DNA of 64,000 nt, taken from Clostridioides difficile_D. Lineage in GTDB: Bacteria; Bacillota; Clostridia; Peptostreptococcales; Peptostreptococcaceae. The stretch spans positions 2,294,001 to 2,358,000 of the forward strand of contig OX244046.1 of assembly GCA_945861085.1 (NCBI GenBank), read 5' to 3'. Numbering within the stretch: the stretch's first letter is position 1; every line of letters starts with the position of its first letter. Positions 1-7,452 of this stretch are shown here, one piece after another. The notes below the pieces were generated by a model. The model searched no databases, was not told the DNA's origin, and was given only the letters and a program-made list of their open reading frames with translations. The position numbers were made by a program, and so were the translations under genes.

Positions 1-111
1 TTTATCCTTTTTACCTTCAATAGATTTTATGGTATAATTGACATCTTGTTCATCAAAATATTGTTTTACCTCATCTACATGAAGACCTAAAAGGTTATAA
101 TATTTTTTCAA
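1..111 (-). CDS. Partial small protein, PASTA-like, truncated by the window edge
   Basis: A 37-codon open frame runs off the left edge. It begins at a TTG (109-111) with a GGAGG about 7 nt upstream that lies inside the last codons of frr, so it is probably translationally coupled to frr. The visible part (MKKYYNLLGLHVDEVKQYF...) has the 'G-x-x-V-D-E-V-K-x-Y-F' look of a PASTA-type repeat, a resemblance judged by eye. In most Firmicutes uppS follows frr; this frame does not resemble uppS. Function unknown. Confidence 0.55.
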   Translation of the reverse strand, partial: MKKYYNLLGLHVDEVKQYFDEQDVNYTIKSIEGKKDK

Positions 112-113
112 TA

Positions 114-671
114 TTATACCTCCATTATATCCTTTTCTTTTTTAGATAATAATGTATCTATTTCTTTTATAAATTTATCAGTCATTTTTTGAACTTCATC
201 TTGTGCTTTTTTTAATTCATCTTCAGTTAATTCTCCGCCTTTTTCCATCTTTTTAATTTTCTCATTGGCGTCTCTTCTTTCATTTCTTATTCTAACTTTA
301 AAATCTTCTGCAGCTTTGCTAGCTTTTTTAGCTAATTCTTTTCTTCTTTCTTCTGTTAAAGCAGGTACAGAAAGTCTTATAACCTCACCATCATTTGATG
401 GATTTAATCCTAAATCTGAATTAGCTATAGCTTTTTCTATTTCATGCATAGCAGATTTATCCCAAGGAGATATCATTAATATTCTTGGCTCTGGTACAGA
501 TATAGCACCAATTTGATTTATTGGAGTTGGAGTTCCATAATAATCAACTCTTATTTTGTCTAGCATTTGTGCATTAGCTCTTCCAGCTCTTATAGTTCCA
601 AATTCGAACTTTAAAGCATCAATTGTCCCATTCATTTTCTCTTCTAATTGCTTATGTATTTCTAGTTTCAT
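114..671 (-). CDS. frr: Ribosome recycling factor
   Basis: The 185-residue product is the usual length for RRF, which with EF-G splits the post-termination ribosome so the subunits can be reused. The family core is visible: 'GTIRAGRANAQMLDKI' near residues 25-40, the Tyr-Gly-Thr-Pro-Thr-Pro-Ile-Asn-Gln hinge region after it, and the Arg/Lys-rich 'RRDANEKIKK' stretch in the C-terminal half of the three-helix bundle. The start is the ATG preceded by GGAGGAG. It lies 25 nt downstream of pyrH, so the two are co-transcribed, and its last codons carry the ribosome binding site of the next frame. Confidence 0.98.
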   Translation of the reverse strand: MKLEIHKQLEEKMNGTIDALKFEFGTIRAGRANAQMLDKIRVDYYGTPTPINQIGAISVPEPRILMISPWDKSAMHEIEKAIANSDLGLNPSNDGEVIRLSVPALTEERRKELAKKASKAAEDFKVRIRNERRDANEKIKKMEKGGELTEDELKKAQDEVQKMTDKFIKEIDTLLSKKEKDIMEV

Positions 672-696
672 AATTTTACTCCTCCTTCATTCTTCA

Positions 697-1401
697 TTAT
701 TTTACAGTAGTTCCTATATTTTCACCTTTTACTGCTCTTATTATATTCTCTGTTGTAAGCTCAAATACCTTTATTGGAATTTTATTATCCATACATAAAG
801 ATGTAGCTGTAGAGTCCATTACTTTTAACTCTTTTTGTATAACTTCCATGTAACTTAATTCTGTAAATTTCTTAGCATCTGCATGTACTTTTGGATCCTT
901 GTCATATACTGCATCAACATTTTTAGCTAACAAGATAACTTCTGCCTCCATTTCAGCAGCACGTAAAGCAGCAGTTGTATCAGTTGTAAAGTAAGGGTTT
1001 CCTGTTCCTGCACCAAATATAACAACTCTTTCCTTTTCTAAATGTCTAACTGCTCTTCTTCTTATATATGGTTCTGCAATTTGTCTCATGTCTATAGCAG
1101 TTTGAACTCTTGTAGCAACATCTATATTTTCTAGTGCATCCTGTAGTGCCATTGCATTCATAACTGTAGCTAACATGCCTATATAGTCAGCAGTGGTTCT
1201 GTCCATTCCTTCACTAGTTCTACCTCTCCAGAAGTTTCCTCCACCTACTACTACAGCTACTTCAACACCTATTTCTTGTATTTTTTTAATAGCAATAGCA
1301 ATATCATTAACTACATCATTATTTATACCAAAACCTCTTTCTCCTGCTAATGCTTCTCCACTTAATTTCAACAATACCCTTTTGTACATTGGTTTATCCA
1401 T
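697..1401 (-). CDS. pyrH: UMP kinase
   Basis: A 234-residue bacterial UMP kinase of the amino-acid-kinase fold, which phosphorylates UMP to UDP in pyrimidine nucleotide synthesis. Visible motifs are 'KLSGEAL' with the nucleotide-binding Lys near residue 12, '[10 protein letters not shown]' around 50-60, '[13 protein letters not shown]' around 130-142 and the '[12 protein letters not shown]' loop around 160-170. The start has AGGAGG upstream. It sits between tsf and frr, the standard bacterial order. An intrinsic terminator precedes it, so its expression depends on readthrough from tsf or on a promoter I did not resolve in the short gap. Confidence 0.98.
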
Positions 1402-1441
1402 CAGAAACCTCCTATTTCAATCCTTCATATCCATTTTTTCT

Positions 1442-1478
1442 ATTTTTTAAAAAAGAGAACACTTGCGTGTTCTCTCTT
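1442..1478 (-). terminator. Rho-independent terminator after tsf
   Basis: Perfect 8-bp stem GAGAACAC / GTGTTCTC with a 4-nt loop (1455-1474), followed on the minus strand by a run of U residues (1442-1454). It lies between tsf and pyrH and probably lowers pyrH-frr expression relative to the two upstream translation genes. Confidence 0.9.
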
Positions 1479-1484
1479 TGGTTA

Positions 1485-2396
1485 TTACTTAAGTTGCTTA
1501 GCAACTTCTTCTGCAAAGTTTTCTTCTCTCTTTTGTATACCTTCACCAACTTCGAATCTCACAACTTTAACAACTTTTATATCAGAACCTACTGCTTTAG
1601 CAACATCAGCAACTAATTGTTTAACAGTTATATCTGGATTTTTAACGAAAGTTTGTTCTAATAAACAAACCTCTTTTAATTCTTTTTCTAATCTTCCTTT
1701 AACCATTTTTTCAACTATATTAGCTGGCTTTCCTTCATTTAAAGCTTGTTGAGTTAATACTTCTGTTTCATGTGCTATGTATTCAGCATCTACTTCATCT
1801 CTTGAAACATACTTAGGATTCATAGCAGCAACTTGCATAGCTACATCTTTACCTAATTCTAAAACTTTAGCATCTCTAGCTTCTGTTTCCATTTCAACAA
1901 GAACACCTATTTTTCCACCACCATGAATGTATCCAGCAACTTGTCCATTAGTTACAACTTTAGCAAATCTTCTAAAGTCTAATTTTTCACCTATTTTTGC
2001 AACTCTATTATTTAAAACTTCTTGTAAAGTTATTCCCTCTTTATGAGTTTCACCTAATAGAGAAGCTATATCTTCTTTATCAGTAGCTAATGCCATACAA
2101 GCAGCATCTTTAACGAACACTTTGAAGTCTTCGTTTTTAGCAACGAAATCTGTTTCTGAGTTAACTTCTACCATAGAAGCAACTGTATTATCATCGTTCA
2201 TTTCTATTGCAACTAGACCTTCAGCAGCAACTCTACCAGCTTTTTTAGCAGCTTTTGATAATCCTTTTTCTCTTAATAAATCTACTGCTTTTTCCATATT
2301 TCCTTCAGCTTCTTGTAAAGCTTTCTTGCAGTCCATCATCCCTGCGCCTGTACTTTCTCTTAACTCTTTTACCATTTGAGCAGTTATATTAGCCAT
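1485..2396 (-). CDS. tsf: Elongation factor Ts
   Basis: This 303-residue protein is the guanine nucleotide exchange factor that regenerates EF-Tu-GTP. The N-terminal UBA-like module is clear ('VKELRESTGAGMMDCKKAL', residues about 9-27), followed by the core motif 'VEVNSETDFVAKNEDF' (about 77-92) that contacts EF-Tu, and the 'YIHGGGKIGVLVE' segment near 155. Length matches the long bacterial form. The gene follows rpsB after 78 nt containing a strong hairpin with no U-run. An AGGAGG lies just before the ATG. Confidence 0.98.
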   Translation of the reverse strand: MANITAQMVKELRESTGAGMMDCKKALQEAEGNMEKAVDLLREKGLSKAAKKAGRVAAEGLVAIEMNDDNTVASMVEVNSETDFVAKNEDFKVFVKDAACMALATDKEDIASLLGETHKEGITLQEVLNNRVAKIGEKLDFRRFAKVVTNGQVAGYIHGGGKIGVLVEMETEARDAKVLELGKDVAMQVAAMNPKYVSRDEVDAEYIAHETEVLTQQALNEGKPANIVEKMVKGRLEKELKEVCLLEQTFVKNPDITVKQLVADVAKAVGSDIKVVKVVRFEVGEGIQKREENFAEEVAKQLK

Positions 2397-2435
2397 TTTT
2401 TAAGTTTCCTCCTACTTATTCTATTCCATATTATA

Positions 2436-2460
2436 AATGGTAAGGGCGACCCTTACCATT
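2436..2460 (-). other. Strong hairpin between rpsB and tsf
   Basis: A perfect 11-bp inverted repeat, AATGGTAAGGG / CCCTTACCATT, separated by 3 nt. No U-run follows on either strand, so it is not a standard intrinsic terminator. It may be an mRNA-stabilising or processing element that sets the S2 to EF-Ts ratio; that role is inference. Confidence 0.7.
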
Positions 2461-2474
2461 TAATTGTCAAATTA

Positions 2475-3188
2475 TTATTCTTGGTCTTCAGCTACTTCTT
2501 CTTCAGCACCTTGTCTACCTTCAATTACAGCTGTTGCCATAGCACCAGTTATTAATTTTACAGCTCTTATAGCGTCATCATTTCCTGGTATAGCAAAGTC
2601 TAATTGTTCTGGGTCACAGTTAGTATCAACTATACCAACTACTGGTATACCTAATCTATGAGCTTCTTGAATAGCTATGTTTTCTTTTCTTGGGTCAACT
2701 ACGAACATTGCACCTGGTAATTCAGGCATGTCTTTTATTCCACCTAAGTATTTTTCTAGTTTTTCTTTTTCAGCTCTTAATTTTATAACTTCTTTTTTAG
2801 GAAGAACATTAAATACACCTTCTTCTTCCATTTTTTCTAATTCTCTTAATTTATTTATTCTAGTTTTTATAGTTTTGTGGTTTGTTAACATTCCACCTAA
2901 CCATCTTTCATTAACAAAGTACATTCCACATCTTTCAGCTTCATCTTTTATAGCATCTTGAGCTTGTTTTTTAGTTCCTACAAATAAGATTGGCTTTCCT
3001 GTTTCAGCTACTTCTTTAGTGAACTTGTAAGCTTCTTCAACTTTTTTAACTGTTTTTTGTAAGTCTATTATATATATTCCATTTCTTTCTGTGAATATAT
3101 ACTTAGCCATTTTAGGGTTCCATCTTCTCGTTTGATGACCAAAGTGAACACCTGCTTCTAATAATTGTTTCATTGATATTACTGACAT
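2475..3188 (-). CDS. rpsB: 30S ribosomal protein S2
   Basis: A 237-residue S2, bound late to the small subunit near the bS1 site. Signature sequences are 'LLEAGVHFGHQTRRWNPKM' (residues about 9-27), 'NERWLGGMLTNHKT' (about 90-103) and 'VVDPRKENIAIQEAHRLGIP' (about 160-180). The C-terminus is acidic (Glu-Glu-Glu-Val-Ala-Glu-Asp), as in many S2 proteins. The start ATG has AGGAGG at good spacing. It is the first gene of the rpsB-tsf-pyrH-frr unit and has a leader of roughly 110 nt, consistent with the S2 autoregulation known in other bacteria, although I cannot identify a named leader motif. Confidence 0.98.
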   Translation of the reverse strand: MSVISMKQLLEAGVHFGHQTRRWNPKMAKYIFTERNGIYIIDLQKTVKKVEEAYKFTKEVAETGKPILFVGTKKQAQDAIKDEAERCGMYFVNERWLGGMLTNHKTIKTRINKLRELEKMEEEGVFNVLPKKEVIKLRAEKEKLEKYLGGIKDMPELPGAMFVVDPRKENIAIQEAHRLGIPVVGIVDTNCDPEQLDFAIPGNDDAIRAVKLITGAMATAVIEGRQGAEEEVAEDQE

Positions 3189-3306
3189 TATTCTACCTCC
3201 TGGTTTTATACCTCCAGCTTGATCTTCTCCCTAAAAAACCATGTAATAGGCACCTTTTAAGGATCCCAATGCTGTGTGTGATTTATTTTATTTTTTCACC
3301 TCTAGT

Positions 3307-3335
3307 AGTATATCATAGAGGTGAAAAAATAACAA
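3307..3335 (-). promoter_or_regulatory. Promoter of rpsB
   Basis: On the minus strand TTGTTA (3330-3335) and TATACT (3307-3312) are separated by exactly 17 nt, a good sigma-A promoter reading into rpsB. It is embedded in an inverted repeat (TTTTTTCACCTCTA / TAGAGGTGAAAAAA, about 3294-3328), so the repeat overlaps the spacer and -10 element and could be an operator or a cruciform-forming site. Confidence 0.75.
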
Positions 3336-3396
3336 TATTTTTTCCATATTTTCTATTTTTATATTTTTTTGTGTATTTTATACCATTTTTTTGAAT

Positions 3397-4590
3397 TTAA
3401 TTTGCAAATTTCATTTTTAATTTTGTTTTCAATGGTATATTATCTACACTATTATTACTTACTATATCTACACTTCCAAGTAACTCTCCTGAATCAGTAT
3501 AGTATTTTATAGTACCCATAGTATCACCTTTTTTAACAGGATACTCTATATTTTTAATCTTCACTTCAGATTTTATACTTTCATCATCTTTTAATATTGT
3601 ATAAAGTTCATCTTTTGCTTTTAATGTAACCTCTAACTCTTTCATTCCTTTTATATATTTCTTACCAATAAAACTATCTTTATCAATTACTTTTTTCATA
3701 TCGAAATTTTCTTTCCCATATTTCAATAATGCTAAAGAGGCAGATGTTCTTTTATTTTTATGATTAGTGCCCAATACAACACCTATTACTCTACGTTTTT
3801 TCTCGTTTTTATCATTTTTATTTACAACCATGGAAAATGATAAGCAATATCCAGCATTACCAGTGTATCCAGTTTTTATACCATCTACTTCTGGTATAAT
3901 TCTTAATAGTGCATTTGTATTGCTTTTTTCAAAACTTCTATCTGAATTTGTATATGTCTCCATATCAGTTATAGCTGTTACTTGTTTTTCATAATGGTCA
4001 AACATGTATTTTCCAAGAATAGCTATATCTTTTGCAGTAGATATATTTTCTTTTGCTGGTTTTTTGGGATTACTTAAATCGTATATCGGAAGACCATTTG
4101 GATTTAGAAAATACGTATTAGTCATTCCTATTTCTTTTGCTTTTTTATTCATTCTATCCACAAATGCTTCCTTAGATTTACAAATATGTTTTGCTATAGC
4201 AATTGCCGCATCATTTCCTGATACAATCATAAGACCTCTCATAAGCTCTATAAGTGGCACTTCTTCACCATCTTTAAGTTTATAACTTGACCCTTTTACT
4301 GATGCAATAGATTTGTCTATTTTTACTCTGTCAGTTTCTTTTACTTCTTTATTTTCAATAGCTTCTATTGCAAGTAAAAAAGTCATCATCTTACTTAAGC
4401 TAGCTAATGGTACCTTCATATCAGGTTCTTTACTATATAAAACTCTACCTGTCTCTTGGTCTATAAGTATAGATGTTTTTGAATATTTGTCTACAGATTT
4501 TTCATCTGCATATGAATAACTTGGTATTATAAAAACTAGAATCATGGCTAATGCTATAATTTTTTTTATTGCATTTTTCAAATTTTTCAC
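3397..4590 (-). CDS. dacF: D-alanyl-D-alanine carboxypeptidase (penicillin-binding protein, DacF/DacA type)
   Basis: A secreted class C low-molecular-weight PBP that trims the terminal D-Ala from peptidoglycan stem peptides. Residues 1-28 form a signal peptide ending near 'SYSYA'. The three active-site motifs are in order: SLSK (64-67, catalytic Ser64), SGN (124-126) and KTG (239-241). The C-terminal third (about 285-397) is the beta-rich PBP5_C domain followed by a basic tail ending 'LKTKLKMKFAN', which probably lies along the membrane. Length (397) is normal. In Bacillus the close paralog heads the spoIIA operon; no sigma-factor genes are present here, so a vegetative or sporulation role cannot be separated by context. 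Confidence 0.92.
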   Translation of the reverse strand: MKNLKNAIKKIIALAMILVFIIPSYSYADEKSVDKYSKTSILIDQETGRVLYSKEPDMKVPLASLSKMMTFLLAIEAIENKEVKETDRVKIDKSIASVKGSSYKLKDGEEVPLIELMRGLMIVSGNDAAIAIAKHICKSKEAFVDRMNKKAKEIGMTNTYFLNPNGLPIYDLSNPKKPAKENISTAKDIAILGKYMFDHYEKQVTAITDMETYTNSDRSFEKSNTNALLRIIPEVDGIKTGYTGNAGYCLSFSMVVNKNDKNEKKRRVIGVVLGTNHKNKRTSASLALLKYGKENFDMKKVIDKDSFIGKKYIKGMKELEVTLKAKDELYTILKDDESIKSEVKIKNIEYPVKKGDTMGTIKYYTDSGELLGSVDIVSNNSVDNIPLKTKLKMKFAN

Positions 4591-4684
4591 CTTCTTGGAT
4601 TATTAAGTATATTTATATTTAAATTTTCCCTATTTAGTCCAATTTATATCTAGTAATTAATACCTATCCATATTTACACATATA

Positions 4685-5743
4685 TTATTTTAACATTCTC
4701 TTAATAATCACAGATGCCCAAATCGCTCCTATTGTAACTCCAAAAAATACTTCTATTCCTACTAAAATTTTACCAACCAAACCTGTAGCAACCATATCTC
4801 CATATCCTACTGTACTAAATGTAGCCATACTAAAATACCATAAGTCTATATACATTTTTAAAATTTCACTTACTGAATAATCAGCTATGTTATTTATATT
4901 TAAAGCTATAAGTGTACTATTTGAAGTTTCTATACCTACAAATAGGTATAATAAAGCAAAAATACTTATTATAGCTATAATAATAAATAATATATTCCAT
5001 GGTTTTTCTCCATATCCTGTAGTATAACGTGCCATTTGATCAAAAAACTTTTCAACTAAATAATCGCTGAATGTAGGATAATCAGAGCGTTTCATTATTT
5101 TACTGCTATAAATTCTTTCCTTATAATAGTAAGGACCTATCCTCTCATATTCCCCAATTTTTGTTGCTTGATTTCTAGCTATCCTATAATTTATTTTTCC
5201 ATGTTTATACTCGCTTTTTTCATACTCTACATTTTTCAGTACAAATTTTGTACACATACTAAAAATTATTCCATCCATTCGTGGAAAATTTTCTACTTTA
5301 TTAACTACTAAATCAGGCCCTTTAAATTTTACTTTTTCGAATATAATATCATTTATATGCTCTTTTTTAAATTTCGTCTTATTAAAATCACAATTTCCTA
5401 AGAACACACAACCATTAAAAAATACCTGTTTTTTAAATTCTGTATAATCAAAAATAGCATTCTTTTTAAAAATATACTTTTTAAAATTTGCTTTCTGTTT
5501 AAATATAGCTTCAGAAAAATTTAATATGTCATAATCATAAGTTAATGTTTCTTCAGCATTGAATTCATTTTCAAACACAAATCCATTAAATTCACTTATC
5601 TCTTCTTTATAAAGAGTATCCATCATTAGTTGTATCTCTTCATCAGACTTATTTTCTTTATGAAAGATACAATATCCAGAGGAATCTGCTTCTCTATGAC
5701 ATTTTTTTCTCTCATCTATTTTAGATATCCATTTACAATTCAT
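4685..5743 (-). CDS. Two-TM potassium channel with N-terminal pentapeptide-repeat domain
   Basis: The C-terminal third has a transmembrane helix, a pore loop and a second helix; the selectivity filter 'TVGYGD' is intact, so this is a KcsA-like K+ channel pore. The first ~200 residues are soluble: a Cys/His-containing start ('CKWISKIDERKKCHREA...CIFH'), then repeated A/F-x-F strands ('FKQKANFKKYIFKKNAIFDYTEF') typical of a pentapeptide beta-helix. I move the start to the ATG at 5743, which has GGAGG 7 nt upstream; the longer TTG frame includes the ribosome binding site itself. The predicted product is 352 residues. The pentapeptide domain probably acts as a cytoplasmic sensor or assembly unit. 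It stands alone, with no neighbour clearly related. Confidence 0.85.
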   Translation of the reverse strand: MNCKWISKIDERKKCHREADSSGYCIFHKENKSDEEIQLMMDTLYKEEISEFNGFVFENEFNAEETLTYDYDILNFSEAIFKQKANFKKYIFKKNAIFDYTEFKKQVFFNGCVFLGNCDFNKTKFKKEHINDIIFEKVKFKGPDLVVNKVENFPRMDGIIFSMCTKFVLKNVEYEKSEYKHGKINYRIARNQATKIGEYERIGPYYYKERIYSSKIMKRSDYPTFSDYLVEKFFDQMARYTTGYGEKPWNILFIIIAIISIFALLYLFVGIETSNSTLIALNINNIADYSVSEILKMYIDLWYFSMATFSTVGYGDMVATGLVGKILVGIEVFFGVTIGAIWASVIIKRMLK

Positions 5744-5939
5744 AAATATCCTCCAGTACAAAACAATTATTACTATTTTGTATTAGTTTGGATATTATTT
5801 TATTTTATATACTTAAATAGTTACAAAATATATATTAAATTTTTTAATCTTTTTCTTCTACTTTCAATTTGTTTCCTATAAAAAATAATAAATTTTATAT
5901 ATATTTTTATTTCCTTGCATAGTAAATATGATTCTAAAA

Positions 5940-6584
5940 CTATTTATCATTTTTAAGTAATTTCGTAACTATATTTAATGCTACTAAATCATCCATAAAC
6001 CCTATTGGAAATACAAAATCTGGAATTACATCTGTCGATATAACAAAATAAAGTAACATACTTCCAATCAATAAATATTTCTTTATTGTAAGTCCATTTG
6101 TGCAAAAGTCAGCATACATTTCTCTTAATCTATCTGTAAATTGTCCTTGCTTTTCAATAGAATCTATCTTTTTATTAAAATTATCAAAAAGTAACTTTTT
6201 ACCTTCATCCGTTTGGACATATAATTTACACTTACTTAATTCTTTTTCAATATTTCCATTAAAATTATTATCATTGATTAAATTTGCAAATCCAAGAACA
6301 TCATCAAAATTACTAAAATCACTATCTGTATTAAATATTTGATTATTATTATTTCTAAATTCATATCCTGAAGCTTTTAATAATTCTTCTAGATTAATAT
6401 TTAAATGTATTGCCATCTTTTCTAAATGATTTATATTTGGCTTTTGTTTATTATTAGCTATACGAGAAATAGTAGATTTATCAATTCCACTTTTTTTACT
6501 CAATTCTCCCATTGATATTTCTTTTTCTTCTAATAAAATCTTCAACAAATCACCGAAATTCCCAACCTTGTTATGTTGCTCCAT
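5940..6584 (-). CDS. XRE-family regulator fused to a YkvA/DUF1232 membrane domain
   Basis: Residues about 8-65 form a helix-turn-helix of the Cro/C1 type ('MGELSKKSGIDKSTISRIANNKQKP'). After a ~90-residue linker, the last ~45 residues ('LLIGSMLLYFVISTDVIPDF...GFMDDLVALNIV') match the DUF1232/YkvA domain, with the characteristic 'D-x-I-P-D' followed by 'DDL'. The protein would tether a DNA-binding head to the membrane or to a membrane-proximal partner. I prefer the ATG at 6584, which has AGGTG at correct spacing, over the upstream GTG. It is divergent from ytaF, with about 190 nt between them. Confidence 0.8.
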   Translation of the reverse strand: MEQHNKVGNFGDLLKILLEEKEISMGELSKKSGIDKSTISRIANNKQKPNINHLEKMAIHLNINLEELLKASGYEFRNNNNQIFNTDSDFSNFDDVLGFANLINDNNFNGNIEKELSKCKLYVQTDEGKKLLFDNFNKKIDSIEKQGQFTDRLREMYADFCTNGLTIKKYLLIGSMLLYFVISTDVIPDFVFPIGFMDDLVALNIVTKLLKNDK

Positions 6585-6771
6585 TATTTTCACCTGCTTT
6601 ATTATGATTGGTTTTATATTATTATATAATATGATTTTTTTGTTATTTAGGTGTTGTATGATGTTGAAATTTTATCAACAATCTATTGGTTTATCTGTAA
6701 CAATTTATCCATTTTTACAATACTATAACTAATATAAGTACAAAATTTAAGAGAAAGGATGTTAATCTACT

Positions 6772-7395
6772 GTGATTGAATCAATTTTATTAGTGACTTC
6801 TCTTTGTATAGATGCCTTTGTAACAAGCTTTGGATATGGCGTAAATAAAGTTAAAGTTCCTTTATATTCAAATATAATTATTAGTATAGTTTGTTCAGCT
6901 ATTTTGGCAATATCACTTTTTGCAGGTACAATAGTTAGAGATTTTTTACCTCAAAATATAACAATGTTAATATGTTTCTTTATCTTATTTTTATTAGGAA
7001 GCGCTCGACTAACTGAAAGCTTTTTTAAATCTTATTTTAAGAAAAAATCCATACATTCAAAAGATTATAACTTTAATATGTTGGACCTTAAATTAAATTT
7101 TAATGTAAGTATCGAATCAAATACTTTAGATACAAGTAAATCTAAATTGCTTAAATCTGCTGAAGCATTTACACTTGCTATTGCTCTAAGTTTAGATGGA
7201 TTAGCAATTGGATTTGGTAGTGGTCTTGTAGGTGTAAATTATATACAAGTTATTCTATTTTCTTTAATATCAAATGTAATTGCAGTATTATTTGGTTGTT
7301 TACTAGGAAATGTATTTGTTAAAAATGTAAATTTAAATTTATCTTGGTTAAGTGGTTTAATCCTATTGGTCATTGGATTTATGAAGATATATTAA
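6772..7395 (+). CDS. ytaF: YtaF-type sporulation membrane protein of the MntP/cation-efflux fold
   Basis: A 207-residue, six-helix membrane protein. Each half begins with a similar motif: 'LVTSLCIDAFVTSFGYGV' near residue 8 and 'AFTLAIALSLDGLAIGFGSGLVG' near residue 135, in which the Asp of 'xxxDA/DG' is the conserved intramembrane acidic residue of the MntP/YtaF family. In Bacillus, YtaF is made during sporulation with no defined substrate, while MntP homologs export Mn2+. The start is a GTG with GAGAAAGGA upstream. It is a single gene ended by a good terminator. Separating YtaF from MntP rests on length and general sequence feel. Confidence 0.82.
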   Translation: MIESILLVTSLCIDAFVTSFGYGVNKVKVPLYSNIIISIVCSAILAISLFAGTIVRDFLPQNITMLICFFILFLLGSARLTESFFKSYFKKKSIHSKDYNFNMLDLKLNFNVSIESNTLDTSKSKLLKSAEAFTLAIALSLDGLAIGFGSGLVGVNYIQVILFSLISNVIAVLFGCLLGNVFVKNVNLNLSWLSGLILLVIGFMKIY

Positions 7396-7398
7396 TAA

Positions 7399-7452
7399 AG
7401 AAGCTATCTAAAAATAAAATTTTATCTTTAGATAGCTTCTTCTATGTTTTTT
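7399..7452 (+). terminator. Terminator after ytaF
   Basis: 14-bp stem AGAAGCTATCTAAA (7399-7412) with TTTAGATAGCTTCT (7427-7440), followed by TCTATGTTTTTT on the plus strand. It separates ytaF from the convergent mutS2-like gene. Confidence 0.88.
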
